From: Rufibacter glacialis
GTDB taxonomy: Bacteria > Bacteroidota > Bacteroidia > Cytophagales > Hymenobacteraceae
Direction: 5' to 3'
Assembly (NCBI RefSeq): GCF_008271745.1
Contig: NZ_VKKZ01000023.1
Location: 62,001-126,000, forward strand
Length of the DNA: 64,000 nt
Part shown: in pieces, positions 1-7,653 of the stretch
Position numbering within the stretch: the first letter of the stretch is position 1
Layout: the number at the start of each line of letters is the position of its first letter
Notes under the pieces: generated by a model
Told to the model about the DNA's origin: nothing
The model's input: only the letters and a program-made list of their open reading frames with translations
Databases searched by the model: none
Made by a program: the position numbers and the translations under genes

Positions 1-840
1 CTTGCCGTTTTCATCAAAGTTCTGGGCCAGGCCTACCCGCACACCTTTGCTGTAGGTAAGGGTGGCGCGCCGGTTCCCGTTCTCGTAGTAGGCCACCGAA
101 GGACCATCGGGTTTACCCGCTAGCACGGTGCCCTCGGTCATGAGCTTGCCGGAGCGGTAGTAGGTTTTGAGCCGGGCTGGTTTGGTGGGGCCTTGGCTTA
201 AGGTCTCGGTCTCTAGTTGGCCATTGTCATAGTAGGTGCGGTAGCCGCCGTCAATCATTCCGTTGCGGTAATTGGCTTCTGATTCTTTCTCGCCGTTCAG
301 ATGGAAGGTACGCGCCACGCCCGTCTGCACCTTGCGGGCGTACGTGATCTCCGACTTCAGTTTGCCGTCTGGGAAGTATTCTTTCACCGGTCCCTCAGGA
401 AAGCCCTCTGAAAAAGTGGTTTCCTTTTTCAGGCGGCCGTTCTCATGGTAGCTTTTGAAAGGACCAGATTGCAGGTCATTCACGTAGAAGCCCTCCTGCA
501 ACTTGTTCCCATTGGGGTAAACAGCAGAGAAGGGTCCGTTCTTCTTGCCCTCTTTGTAGGGTACGGTGAGCTTGGGTTTGCCATCTGGAAAGAACTCGGT
601 ATAAAGGCTGTCGCGTTTGCCTTCCACTACTTTCACCAACGCCTCCAGTTCTCCGGTGGGGTAATACTTGCGGTAGTAGCCATGGATGACCGTGTCTGGC
701 GAGGCTTTGATATAGTACACCTCTTTGATGGCTGACTGCAAAGAATCATAGTAGGTGACCACGCGGGTTTGAGCCTGGGATTCCAGTTGAAAGCCGATGG
801 TGAGAAACAGAAACGCAGACAGAAACAGAATCCTTTTCAT
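1..840 (-). CDS. YwqK-family MORN-repeat protein (3' end outside window)
   Basis: Reading the minus strand from an ATG at 838-840 gives an open frame of 280 codons that runs off the window edge, so the C-terminus is missing. The protein opens with a signal peptide (MKRILFLSAFLFLTIGF, cleavage probably after SQA near residue 23). It then repeats a unit of about 22 residues built on Y-x-(N/D/S)-G-(K/N/Q/R)-L, such as YYPTGELEA, FFPDGKPKL, YHENGRLKK and YYDNGQLET. This is the MORN-variant repeat of proteins annotated as 'toxin-antitoxin system YwqK family antitoxin'. In Bacteroidota these are usually exported repeat proteins, and the antitoxin role is a name transfer that nothing here supports. 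No toxin gene is adjacent. A terminator hairpin separates it from the thiolase gene upstream. Confidence 0.85.
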   Translation of the reverse strand, partial: MKRILFLSAFLFLTIGFQLESQAQTRVVTYYDSLQSAIKEVYYIKASPDTVIHGYYRKYYPTGELEALVKVVEGKRDSLYTEFFPDGKPKLTVPYKEGKKNGPFSAVYPNGNKLQEGFYVNDLQSGPFKSYHENGRLKKETTFSEGFPEGPVKEYFPDGKLKSEITYARKVQTGVARTFHLNGEKESEANYRNGMIDGGYRTYYDNGQLETETLSQGPTKPARLKTYYRSGKLMTEGTVLAGKPDGPSVAYYENGNRRATLTYSKGVRVGLAQNFDENGK

Positions 841-856
841 GGATACAAAACAATAA

Positions 857-887
857 AAAAAGCCTTACATGTAACGTAAGGCTTTTT
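857..887 (-). terminator. Intrinsic terminator after the thiolase gene
   Basis: A 12-bp perfect stem (857-868 with 876-887) encloses a 7-nt loop and carries A/T tracts on both flanks. It lies just past the thiolase stop codon at 911, so the natural reading is termination of that gene. It could also work on the other strand. Confidence 0.8.
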
Positions 888-910
888 AGAATTAGTATAG
901 TTCAACTTGT

Positions 911-2119
911 TTACATGCGCTCCAACACAATGGAAGAGGCCCCGCCACCGCCATTGCAGATGCCGGTCACGCCAATCTTGCCGTTGTTTTTGTGCAAGAC
1001 ATTGATGAGGGTGGTAACAATACGCGCCCCGGAAGCACCCAGTGGATGACCCAAAGAAACCGCACCGCCGTACACATTCACGTTGCCGCCTTCCAGGCCT
1101 AGCTTCTGGTTGTTCGCCAAAGAAACAACTGAGAAAGCCTCATTGATCTCGTAAAAGTCAACCTCAGAAGGGTCTACACCAGATACTTTCAAAGCCTTAG
1201 GGATGGCCAAGGCTGGGGTAGTGGTGAACCATTTCGGCTCCTGTTCGGCATCGGCAAAGCCCAGGATTTTAGCGATCGGCTTCAAGCCAAGTTCCTCAGC
1301 TTTCTCCCGGCTCATGAGCAGGATGGCGGCGGCCCCGTCGTTAAGGGTAGAGGCGTTGGCGGCCGTGATGGTACCTTCTTTGTCAAAAACGGGACGAAGG
1401 CTAGGGATCTTATCAAAGTTGACCTTGCTGTATTCCTCGTCTTCGGTGATGAAAAGAGAATCTTTGCCGCGTTGCGGGATTTCCACTGGTACTATCTCGT
1501 CTTTAAGGAAACCATCTTGGGCGGCTTTGGCCGATTTGCGGTAGGAGCTGATGGCGTATTCGTCCTGCATTTCGCGGGTGATACCCATTTCGCGCGCGGT
1601 ATTCTCGGCGGCGCTGCCCATGTGGTAGTCGTTGTAGACATCCCAAAGGCCGTCTTTCACCAAACCGTCAATCATCTGGCCATGGCCCATCTTAGCCCCG
1701 AAACGCGCTTTGTCCAAGTAATACGGCACATTGGACATGCTTTCCATGCCACCGGCCACAATGATGTCTTTGTGCCCCAGCATGATGGCCTGCGAGGCGA
1801 ACATGATGGCTTTGGAACCGGAGGCGCAGACTTTGTTGATGGTGGTACACTCCACCTCATATCCTAAACCAGCGCCAATGGCAGCTTGCCGCGCCGGGGC
1901 CTGGCCCACGTTTGCTGACAGCACATTGCCCATGATCACTTCCTGCACCAGGCTTTTGTCTACTCCCGCTTTCTCCAGGGCGCCTTTGATGGCGATAGCT
2001 CCCAACTGAGGGGCTGTTAAGCTGGCCAAAGCCCCGCCAAAGCTTCCAATAGGAGTCCGGACGGCGGAGATGACATATACTTCATTTATTTTCATAGCTG
2101 GTTTTGTTGCTTGTTCCAT
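911..2119 (-). CDS. Acetyl-CoA C-acetyltransferase (thiolase)
   Basis: A 402-aa thiolase that condenses two acetyl-CoA to acetoacetyl-CoA or cleaves 3-ketoacyl-CoA; it is cytoplasmic. The three family signatures are intact: nucleophile Cys98 in NKVCASGSKA, NEAF at 326-329, His358 in GHPLGASGAR and Cys388 in CNGGGGASS. Length is normal for the family, and the match is closest to biosynthetic acetyl-CoA acetyltransferases. Met9 (MKINEVYVISAVRTPIG) is a credible alternative start because the conserved family N-terminus begins there. No beta-oxidation partner is adjacent, so the in vivo direction cannot be read from context. It is followed by its own terminator, which suggests a single-gene transcript. 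Confidence 0.95.
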   Translation of the reverse strand: MEQATKPAMKINEVYVISAVRTPIGSFGGALASLTAPQLGAIAIKGALEKAGVDKSLVQEVIMGNVLSANVGQAPARQAAIGAGLGYEVECTTINKVCASGSKAIMFASQAIMLGHKDIIVAGGMESMSNVPYYLDKARFGAKMGHGQMIDGLVKDGLWDVYNDYHMGSAAENTAREMGITREMQDEYAISSYRKSAKAAQDGFLKDEIVPVEIPQRGKDSLFITEDEEYSKVNFDKIPSLRPVFDKEGTITAANASTLNDGAAAILLMSREKAEELGLKPIAKILGFADAEQEPKWFTTTPALAIPKALKVSGVDPSEVDFYEINEAFSVVSLANNQKLGLEGGNVNVYGGAVSLGHPLGASGARIVTTLINVLHKNNGKIGVTGICNGGGGASSIVLERM

Positions 2120-2467
2120 GTTTATAATCTGATAGTTACAAAAGTGGATTTAGGATGTTAGAATACGGTTAGTATGTAATCTGAGACAGAGAAATCCTTC
2201 ATTGACTTGCCGATCAGTAGTGCTTTCTAGTTATGGGTTTGAAAGTACTTAGATTAAAGATAAAAACCAAACGCTTGTTAGGTTGAAAGGGTTCTGCTAA
2301 GGCTAATAAAAGTTGTTTAAATGGGTAACGGATGATAAGCCGCGAAGGGTTAGATGATCAGTTAAGTGAAAGCAGAGCACCGTGTTTTCTATTCAAGCTA
2401 TTTGAGGTTACCCTTTCTGGGCTTCTTTTTACAAAACAGGTCTAAAACAACTGAAAAGCGGATGTGC
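2120..2467. other. Intergenic region between thiolase and batC
   Basis: 348 bp that is AT-richer than the flanking genes. It must hold the thiolase promoter (minus strand) and the end of the bat transcript. I see no convincing TAnnTTTG element, hairpin or conserved-looking reading frame. Confidence 0.5.
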
Positions 2468-3373
2468 TTACCAATCGGGGGAATTCTTATCCCGTTGGGT
2501 GCTTCTTTTGCGCGGCACCTGTTGCAGGTATTGGGCCTCTTCCTGGCGCATGGCATCCAGTAACTGCCTGGCTTTTTCTGGGCTGAGCTGAAGTTTCTTG
2601 AGGCGCTCAAACCGTGTCTGGAGCAGGGCCTGGTTTTGGAGGTTCTCCTGATCGGCCCCTTGGTGGGTGGCGCTTCTATTGCTGGTCTGGGAGTTCAGGG
2701 AACTAAGGCCTTGTTGCGGCCCTGGGGTGCTCCCAGTTGGTTGTTCCTCAGGGGTTCCGTTCTTACCGGCTTGGGGGTTAGTTCCTGCCCCGGCGCTCTG
2801 GTTCAGTGACCCCGCCTGGTTGGGGGCAGATCCCCCTTCGGCTGGGGTGCCGCCGGGAGTGGGTTGGCGGCGGCCACCGGACCCTTTTTTATTGTCTGCG
2901 GGTTGAGGCGGGGGAGGCCCTTGCTTTTTCTCAGGGTGCAGGATCAGGTATTTCTGGAGCAACTCATAATTGTAACGCGCCGCCTGATTCGTCTCATCGG
3001 CGATGATGGCTTGCTTGGCGTAAGAGAGGGCTTTGGTATAATTCCCTTCCTCGGCTTCAATGTAAGAGAGCTGGGTGGCCACCGTGGAAAGCTGACTTGG
3101 GTCTGAGTTCTTCAGGAGGGCGCGGTAAAGGGGAGAGGCTTTGGTGAACAGGCGTTGGTGGAAGTAGGCGTGAGCAAGGTTCATCAGAATAGAAGGATGG
3201 GGCTTTCCGCCTTCGTTTTGCCGAACCCTTTCGTACAGGAAGGCTGCCTGCTGGTACTCTTCCTTTTGGTAGGCCGCCTGGGCCTGCTGGGCATACTGGT
3301 TCCGGAGCGCAATGCGCTGGAGTCCCTCAAACGGGGAGAAAGCCAGGAACAGGATAAACCACCAGACTTTCAT
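2468..3373 (-). CDS. batC: BatC-like TPR membrane protein
   Basis: 301 aa from the ATG at 3371-3373, which overlaps the batB stop codon as ATGA and implies translational coupling. A GTG 24 nt further upstream would give a longer form but lies inside batB. The N-terminus is a signal or anchor (MKVWWFILFLAFSPFEG). Two or three tetratricopeptide repeats follow (about residues 25-140: YQKEEYQQAAFLYERV, NLAHAYFHQRLFTKASPLYRALL, EAEEGNYTKALSYAKQAI). The middle is a long Pro/Gly/Gln/Asn-rich stretch and the C-terminus is basic and helical. BatC is the TPR partner of BatB in the Bat (Bacteroides aerotolerance) system, whose biochemical role is uncertain. The assignment rests on TPR content plus the coupled VWA gene. 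Confidence 0.8.
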   Translation of the reverse strand: MKVWWFILFLAFSPFEGLQRIALRNQYAQQAQAAYQKEEYQQAAFLYERVRQNEGGKPHPSILMNLAHAYFHQRLFTKASPLYRALLKNSDPSQLSTVATQLSYIEAEEGNYTKALSYAKQAIIADETNQAARYNYELLQKYLILHPEKKQGPPPPQPADNKKGSGGRRQPTPGGTPAEGGSAPNQAGSLNQSAGAGTNPQAGKNGTPEEQPTGSTPGPQQGLSSLNSQTSNRSATHQGADQENLQNQALLQTRFERLKKLQLSPEKARQLLDAMRQEEAQYLQQVPRKRSTQRDKNSPDW

Positions 3374-4338
3374 ATCCGCAGCACTTGTAAAGTCCACAAC
3401 ACGTCAAAGGCAATCAACAGCAGGGCGGCCAGCAGAGGGTACAGGTATTTGTTGGCCGCTACCTCCACCACCTTGGTTTGCCGTAATTCGCTTTTGACCG
3501 CATTTACCGCACTCAGGAGGCGCGGCATCTCGCTCAGGTTCTGGTTGATCTCAAAGTAATTCCCCTGGGTGCGTTTGGCGATGCGCTGCAAAGCCTCGGG
3601 TTCCAGCTTGGTCAGCACGGTTTGGCCTTCCTGGTCTTTTTTGAAGGTGCGGCCCACGGGGATCTTGCCACCCGCGTAGGAGCCTACCCCTACGCAGAAC
3701 ACGCGTACGCCTTGGTTCTGGAGAGGTAAAGTGGCAGATTCTATTCTTTCCCCAAAGGTCTCGCCGTCTGAGAAGATGACCAGGATCTTAGACCTTTCCG
3801 TTTCCCGGCTTGATTCGCTGTCTTTGAATTTCTGGTGGGCCAGTTCCAGCACAGGCGTCAACTGGGCGGCATCTGGGGGTGCCAGGTTTGTGCTAAGGGC
3901 CTGCACGAACAGCTCCAAAGCGCCCTGGTCATAGGTGAGCGGGCTCAAGACGAAAGCCTCTGAGGAGAACCCAATCAAGCCTACCCGGTCAGCATTGGTG
4001 TTTTTGATGAAGTCCAGCAATTCCAGTTTTACTTTCTCCAGCCGGGCAGGAGGCACGTCCAGCGCTTTCATGGATTGGGACAAGTCTACCGCCAGGTACA
4101 CGTCTTTGCCGTTGGTCCTGATCTCTTTGGTCATGGCCCCGAAGGAGGGGCCCAGCAAAGCTACCACCAAGAGCCCCATGTAAATGGACCGGATAACGGC
4201 TTTGATCCAGATGGTATTGGCCGTTTGCGAAAACTGGCGGGCCAGCCGCTTGATCCGGTACAGATATCCGCCGTAGAGCACCCCAAACAGGAGAAGGAAA
4301 AAGAACTCCATGGAAGTGAAAGGCAAATACCAGGTCAT
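3370..4338 (-). CDS. batB: BatB-like VWA-domain membrane protein
   Basis: 322 aa. Two N-terminal membrane segments (about 9-25 and 48-66) are followed by a von Willebrand A domain (about 78-270) with an intact metal-ion adhesion site, D85-L-S87-Q-S89, and the downstream FSDGE motif. A last membrane helix lies near the C-terminus (YLYPLLAALLLIAFDVLW). This architecture is that of BatA/BatB. Placement directly before a TPR gene, with an ATGA overlap, favours BatB. In other Bacteroidota the usual order is moxR, DUF58, batA, batB, batC, batD; here only batB and batC are present, with tRNA genes upstream and a thiolase downstream. The role is in membrane or envelope stress physiology; the mechanism is unknown. 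Confidence 0.85.
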   Translation of the reverse strand: MTWYLPFTSMEFFFLLLFGVLYGGYLYRIKRLARQFSQTANTIWIKAVIRSIYMGLLVVALLGPSFGAMTKEIRTNGKDVYLAVDLSQSMKALDVPPARLEKVKLELLDFIKNTNADRVGLIGFSSEAFVLSPLTYDQGALELFVQALSTNLAPPDAAQLTPVLELAHQKFKDSESSRETERSKILVIFSDGETFGERIESATLPLQNQGVRVFCVGVGSYAGGKIPVGRTFKKDQEGQTVLTKLEPEALQRIAKRTQGNYFEINQNLSEMPRLLSAVNAVKSELRQTKVVEVAANKYLYPLLAALLLIAFDVLWTLQVLRI

Positions 4339-4563
4339 AGGCGAAAAGATGGGGCATGTAAGGTTGCCGCGGCAAGTTAGGAAGAAACATACAAACGTGT
4401 TCTTCCTAGCTTAATTGGCAAAAAGGCCGCTAAAACGGGGCACACCGGGATAAAACGCCGGTGAGAGGAAAAAATTTTAAAAATTTCTGTCTTTCTAAGG
4501 GGTTGGAAGCTAAGCGAATGGCCGCAGCGGGGTAGGTAGCTCATAAATATTTTTACCCCGGGC

Positions 4564-4596
4564 TTTGGTAATCTCCTTTTTGTTCGGCTATATTTG
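4564..4596 (+). promoter_or_regulatory. Bacteroidota-type promoter for tRNA-Ser
   Basis: TTTG at 4564-4567, a 21-nt spacer, then TATATTTG at 4589-4596. This fits the Bacteroidota sigma-A consensus (TTTG around -33, TAnnTTTG around -7) and ends 27 nt before the tRNA. Confidence 0.75.
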
Positions 4597-4623
4597 CACA
4601 CTCTTTAACCGAAAGAGCTGCCC

Positions 4624-4712
<89 letters not shown>

Positions 4713-4734
4713 GAAATTTTAAGGAAAATTAAAT

Positions 4735-4764
4735 TTTGACTTTAAATTTCAATTTGTATCTTTG
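4735..4764 (+). promoter_or_regulatory. Bacteroidota-type promoter for tRNA-Pro
   Basis: TTTG (4735-4738), an 18-nt spacer and a perfect TATCTTTG (4757-4764). It lies between tRNA-Ser and tRNA-Pro, so the two are probably transcribed separately. Confidence 0.8.
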
Positions 4765-4822
4765 CACCGCGATTATGGAGAACGGGAGTTTGAGAAGTTG
4801 GAAACTTTGTAATTGCAAGACT

Positions 4823-4896
4823 CGGGGTGTAGCGTAGCCCGGTATCGCGCCACATTTGGGATGTGGAGGTCGTAGGTTCGAATCCTGCCACCCCGA
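4823..4896 (+). tRNA. tRNA-Pro(TGG)
   Basis: 74 nt. Acceptor stem CGGGGTG (4823-4829) with CACCCCG (4889-4895), discriminator A4896. The anticodon stem CCACA/TGTGG encloses TTTGGGA, with anticodon TGG at 4857-4859. T-arm GTTCGAATC. CCA is not encoded. Confidence 0.97.
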
Positions 4897-4904
4897 CGAA
4901 AAGA

Positions 4905-4949
4905 GATGAGTAATGTTGGATGTAAAGACATTCTCCATTACTCATTTTT
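4905..4949 (+). terminator. Hairpin between tRNA-Pro and tRNA-Arg
   Basis: ATGAGTAATG (4906-4915) pairs with CATTACTCAT (4936-4945), with further inner pairing (GGATGT with ACATTC), followed by TTTTTG. It looks like an intrinsic terminator for tRNA-Pro. Since no separate promoter for tRNA-Arg is obvious, partial read-through or a processing role is possible. Confidence 0.6.
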
Positions 4950-4957
4950 GTTTCGAT

Positions 4958-5031
4958 GGTCTCATAGCTCAGCTGGATAGAGCAACTGCCTTCTAAGCAG
5001 TAGGTCTTTGGTTCGAATCCAAATGGGATCA
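4958..5031 (+). tRNA. tRNA-Arg(TCT)
   Basis: 74 nt. Acceptor strands GGTCTCA (4958-4964) and TGGGATC (5024-5030) pair with two G-T wobbles. The anticodon arm is ACTGC-CTTCTAA-GCAGT with anticodon TCT at 4992-4994. D-arm AGCTCAGCTGGATAGAGC and T-arm GGTTCGAATCC are typical. A terminator follows. Confidence 0.96.
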
Positions 5032-5045
5032 CTTTTCACCGGGAT

Positions 5046-5080
5046 AACCCCTAGATAACTTCGGTTTCTAGGGGTTTTTT
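5046..5080 (+). terminator. Intrinsic terminator after tRNA-Arg
   Basis: AACCCCTAG pairs with CTAGGGGTT around a 12-nt loop and is followed by a T tract. It closes the tRNA cluster. Confidence 0.85.
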
Positions 5081-5614
5081 CTTGCCCTGCGCTCAGGAAA
5101 CGCGGTTTTGCAGTATTGCCAACCGTAAACAGATCCGGTTCACCCACCCTCAAAAGTCCCTCTTTTTCGGCCCCTTTTTTTTATCGCTATCTTCGGGCCG
5201 TCAAAACCAGGTACCATTTCTTCTGGTTAGGGATCTCTTAAACCTTTCAGGCTTTTAAGCTTTACCTGCCATGACACTCCTATGAATTCTATTCAAAAAG
5301 AAGTAGCCAAAGCATGGATCTTGTTCTCCTGCACTTTGGTAGTGGGTGAACATCACCACCATTTAGCAAATCCTGAAAATTTCCACCTTCCCATCACGGC
5401 GGTCCCAGGGCTTTATCACCTACAGGAAACTATTTTCTAACAAAGAAAGTGGACCATCAACCTTTCTTTACAAGACTTAGACCTTGATAAGGCTTAGACC
5501 AAGAATAGGCAACAACTTGCTACCTGCCCGAAGAAACTTTTTGGTACCGGAAAAAAGAATCAGAAAATCATTGAAAAGGGGATACTCTTTATTAGAAGCT
5601 TTTAAGGGATACTT
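5081..5614. other. Intergenic region after the tRNA cluster
   Basis: 534 bp without a recognisable gene. It contains a promoter-like TATCTTCG (5188-5195), one short frame (5282-5440, listed separately) and a repeated CTTAGACC near 5477-5500. No longer frame has plausible coding character. Confidence 0.4.
5282..5440 (+). CDS. Possible small protein of unknown function
   Basis: A 52-codon frame from ATG 5282 to TAA 5438-5440, opening MNSIQKEVAKAWILFSC and carrying a run of four His near residue 26. A promoter-like TATCTTCG lies about 90 nt upstream. I do not recognise it. There is no clear ribosome binding site, and it may be a chance frame in a non-coding stretch. Confidence 0.2.
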   Translation: MNSIQKEVAKAWILFSCTLVVGEHHHHLANPENFHLPITAVPGLYHLQETIF

Positions 5615-6031
5615 CTACGCCTGCGGAGCTTTAAGCCACTCAATGGCCTCGGGCTTGTGGAAGAAGGTCTGGACTTGGTAAGGAAGAACGGCTGCTTCCT
5701 TTATGTGGGAAATGTTCTCTTGGGCCACCCGCTCCTGCGCAGGGTCATGGAGCTGGAGGCGCGCCAATCTCTGGAGCCGGGTCTTCGCCAGTTCACCGGC
5801 TAGGAGCATGGACATAGCCCGGTTGTCTGCTTCATTTACGGCTACTCTCGTGTGAGTGGTATCCAGCAGCAACCGCTTGATGTCGTAGTCGTTGATCGTT
5901 TCCACCATGACCAGCAGGCTCTCCCGCACAATAGGTAATAACGGAGCAGATAAGTCAGGGTATTCCACCGTCAGGATATCCGAAGCTGGGCTGTACTCCA
6001 TCTTGATGGGGCTGTTGGGCAGCAGGTTCAT
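5615..6031 (-). CDS. STAS/SpoIIAA-like protein, paralogue of 6754-7188
   Basis: 138 aa, cytoplasmic, no signal or membrane segment. It is clearly paralogous to the 144-aa protein at 6754-7188. Both open with N-S-x-(I/V)-K-M-(E/D)-Y-x-P-A-(S/T)-D, then YPDL, the core NDYDIKRLLLDTT (NYDIKKLLLDST in the paralogue), TRLQ(R/K)(L/V)ARLQ, and end in WLK. The beta-rich start, the (K/R)-LLLD strand and the alternating helices resemble SpoIIAA-like/STAS domains, which act as protein-protein switches, but no phosphorylatable Ser/Thr can be assigned with confidence. It is the last gene of a five-gene minus-strand cluster containing GAF and H-NOX proteins, so a role in the same signal pathway is inferred. 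Confidence 0.75.
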   Translation of the reverse strand: MNLLPNSPIKMEYSPASDILTVEYPDLSAPLLPIVRESLLVMVETINDYDIKRLLLDTTHTRVAVNEADNRAMSMLLAGELAKTRLQRLARLQLHDPAQERVAQENISHIKEAAVLPYQVQTFFHKPEAIEWLKAPQA

Positions 6032-6125
6032 GCCAGTGGTTTAGGTATGGGTTTATTGGTTCAGCGTCTGAACGGAAACCTTCCTAGAGAAGGAGGTTAC
6101 TCGTTCTGGCCGCGATTTAACAAAC

Positions 6126-6695
6126 TTATCTTTCGAAATCAACTAAAATTTGCACCCTTTCCGCCATAGAATCAGTGAGGCGGGTAACGGTCACCTTTTC
6201 GGCCTCTCCGTAATATTTGGCAATGCCTCTTACAATTCCTACCGCCACGCCCGCCATCCGGCGTTTGGAATGGTAGTCAATGATCAGCCTGTTTTCCCCT
6301 TGTTTGGTGACCAGCAGCTTTGGTGGGGTGGTTCTGCCGTCTTCCTTCTTCACCGCGCCATGCATGGCTTCTTCTGTGTTCAGCAGCATCTCATAGGTGC
6401 GCCACTCAGCTTTGATGTACTTCTTGTAAACGAGCAGCAAATCAGGAACCAGGAACTCCCCATACCGCTCCATAAGATCATACGCGGGAATACCTGTGTC
6501 TTCAGAGGCTTGGTGTACAATAGCGAAAAGCTCATCTGTAGGGTACATCTCCTGCATCTGATACGTATGGTTTACACCCACTTTCTCCAACAACCGCCTC
6601 CACGTGCTGTAATCATAAGTGCTCTCTACGTACCGCTTCAACAGCACGAAAATGGAGCCGTGCATTTTGTCCTCTGTTCTCTGGTTTGATGTCAT
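6126..6695 (-). CDS. Heme NO-binding (H-NOX) domain protein
   Basis: A 189-aa stand-alone H-NOX sensor. The heme-binding Y-x-S-x-R motif is intact (Tyr141, Ser143, Arg145), and the proximal heme ligand is predicted to be His112 (EEAMHGAV), followed by the usual TPPKL. Counting from Y-x-S-x-R, the position of the distal Tyr of O2-binding H-NOX proteins (Tyr140 in Thermoanaerobacter) is Val150, so the protein is predicted to bind NO/CO rather than O2. H-NOX proteins usually begin Met-x-Gly; Met11 (MHGSIF) has AGAGGA a few nt upstream and is probably the true start (position 6665). No histidine kinase, cyclase or chemoreceptor lies next to it; its neighbours are STAS-like and GAF proteins. Confidence 0.82.
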   Translation of the reverse strand: MTSNQRTEDKMHGSIFVLLKRYVESTYDYSTWRRLLEKVGVNHTYQMQEMYPTDELFAIVHQASEDTGIPAYDLMERYGEFLVPDLLLVYKKYIKAEWRTYEMLLNTEEAMHGAVKKEDGRTTPPKLLVTKQGENRLIIDYHSKRRMAGVAVGIVRGIAKYYGEAEKVTVTRLTDSMAERVQILVDFER

Positions 6696-6753
6696 GAATT
6701 AAATATTGAAAGTCCACCTGTAACAGGTGCCTACCCGGGATAACTTGGATGAT

Positions 6754-7188
6754 TTATACTGTTGATGGAACCGGCCAGTTGCCTTCTTTTAGCCAATCCA
6801 TAGCGGCCCCCCTGTCATTGAAGGTGCGCAGTTGAAAGGGAAGCTTCTGGGTGGCCTGAATATGTTCAATGTTTTGTTCGGCCCGCACCTCCACTTCCTG
6901 GCTGTGAGATTGGAGACGGGCTACTTTCTGGAGGCGGGTCAAGGAAAACCCACTGGCAAGGGAGGTGGAAATGTACCTGCTTTCCTCATCAGGCACGGAA
7001 ATCACTGTTTTGGTGGAGTCAAGGAGAAGTTTTTTGATATCATAGTTTTTGATCACCTCCACGATCTGGGTGATGGTGTGCTTTATCTCGGGGAGCAGGT
7101 AGCCGTGTAAGTCAGGATAGGCCACTACCACCACATCAGTAGCGGGATCGTAATCCATTTTCACGAGGCTGTTCTCAAAAAGAACCAT
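6754..7188 (-). CDS. STAS/SpoIIAA-like protein, paralogue of 5615-6031
   Basis: 144 aa, soluble. It matches the protein at 5615-6031 along its whole length (shared KMDY-PATD, YPDL, NYDIKKLLLDST, TRLQKVARLQ, QNIEHI, and AMDWLK at the C-terminus), so the two flank the H-NOX gene as a duplicated pair. The predicted fold is a small alpha/beta domain of the STAS/SpoIIAA-like kind; function is unknown. It lies 58 nt upstream of the H-NOX gene on the same strand and is probably cotranscribed with it. Such domains commonly act as anti-sigma-antagonist-like switches or partner-binding modules; this is family knowledge, not shown here. Confidence 0.75.
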   Translation of the reverse strand: MVLFENSLVKMDYDPATDVVVVAYPDLHGYLLPEIKHTITQIVEVIKNYDIKKLLLDSTKTVISVPDEESRYISTSLASGFSLTRLQKVARLQSHSQEVEVRAEQNIEHIQATQKLPFQLRTFNDRGAAMDWLKEGNWPVPSTV

Positions 7189-7254
7189 GTCTGAAGGAGT
7201 TAATTAATTAAATTCTAATCTCAACAAATCTAAAGGGTATCTCAAAGCCTGATT

Positions 7255-7653
7255 TTATACCGCCCTCAGCCATTCCTCAGCGGCCCCTTTTCCCTGAAAG
7301 GTAGCAACCATTACCCCTTTTACCCCAAAACTGATAGCCTTATCTGCTGAAAGTTTAGCGTAGATGTCTGGGGAGTAGATATGGGCCAGGAACCTGCAGC
7401 CTGCCTTCGCCATTCTGGGTAGCCAGTCCAGGGCTACCCACTCAGCGGCATCTGACCACATGCCCGTCACTTTGGTGTTATCATTCAGCAATTTAAAACA
7501 CCGGTGGGCCGTCAGGAACTTGAGGATTTTCTCACAGCCTTCCCTCACAGTCACCTCAGTCTGCTCGCCCAGCCATTCAGCCTGGATGGAGTCATTCACC
7601 AAATCATATCGAATGAGGAGGTAAGGTTCGTTGGCTAATAACTTTTCGTTCAT
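7255..7653 (-). CDS. Small STAS-like protein
   Basis: 132 aa, soluble. It is more distant from the two paralogues downstream but has the same plan: a beta-hairpin start (YLLIRYDLVNDSIQAEWLG), a helix, a strand with KLLNDNTKV, a helix-rich middle (WVALDWLPRMAKAGCRFLAHIYS) and a C-terminal AAEEWLR comparable with AMDWLK. Bacteroidota genomes contain many such 'STAS/SpoIIAA-like' proteins of unknown role. The start codon overlaps the stop of the GAF gene as ATGA, so the two are translationally coupled. That points to stoichiometric production and perhaps direct interaction with the GAF protein. Confidence 0.7.
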   Translation of the reverse strand: MNEKLLANEPYLLIRYDLVNDSIQAEWLGEQTEVTVREGCEKILKFLTAHRCFKLLNDNTKVTGMWSDAAEWVALDWLPRMAKAGCRFLAHIYSPDIYAKLSADKAISFGVKGVMVATFQGKGAAEEWLRAV

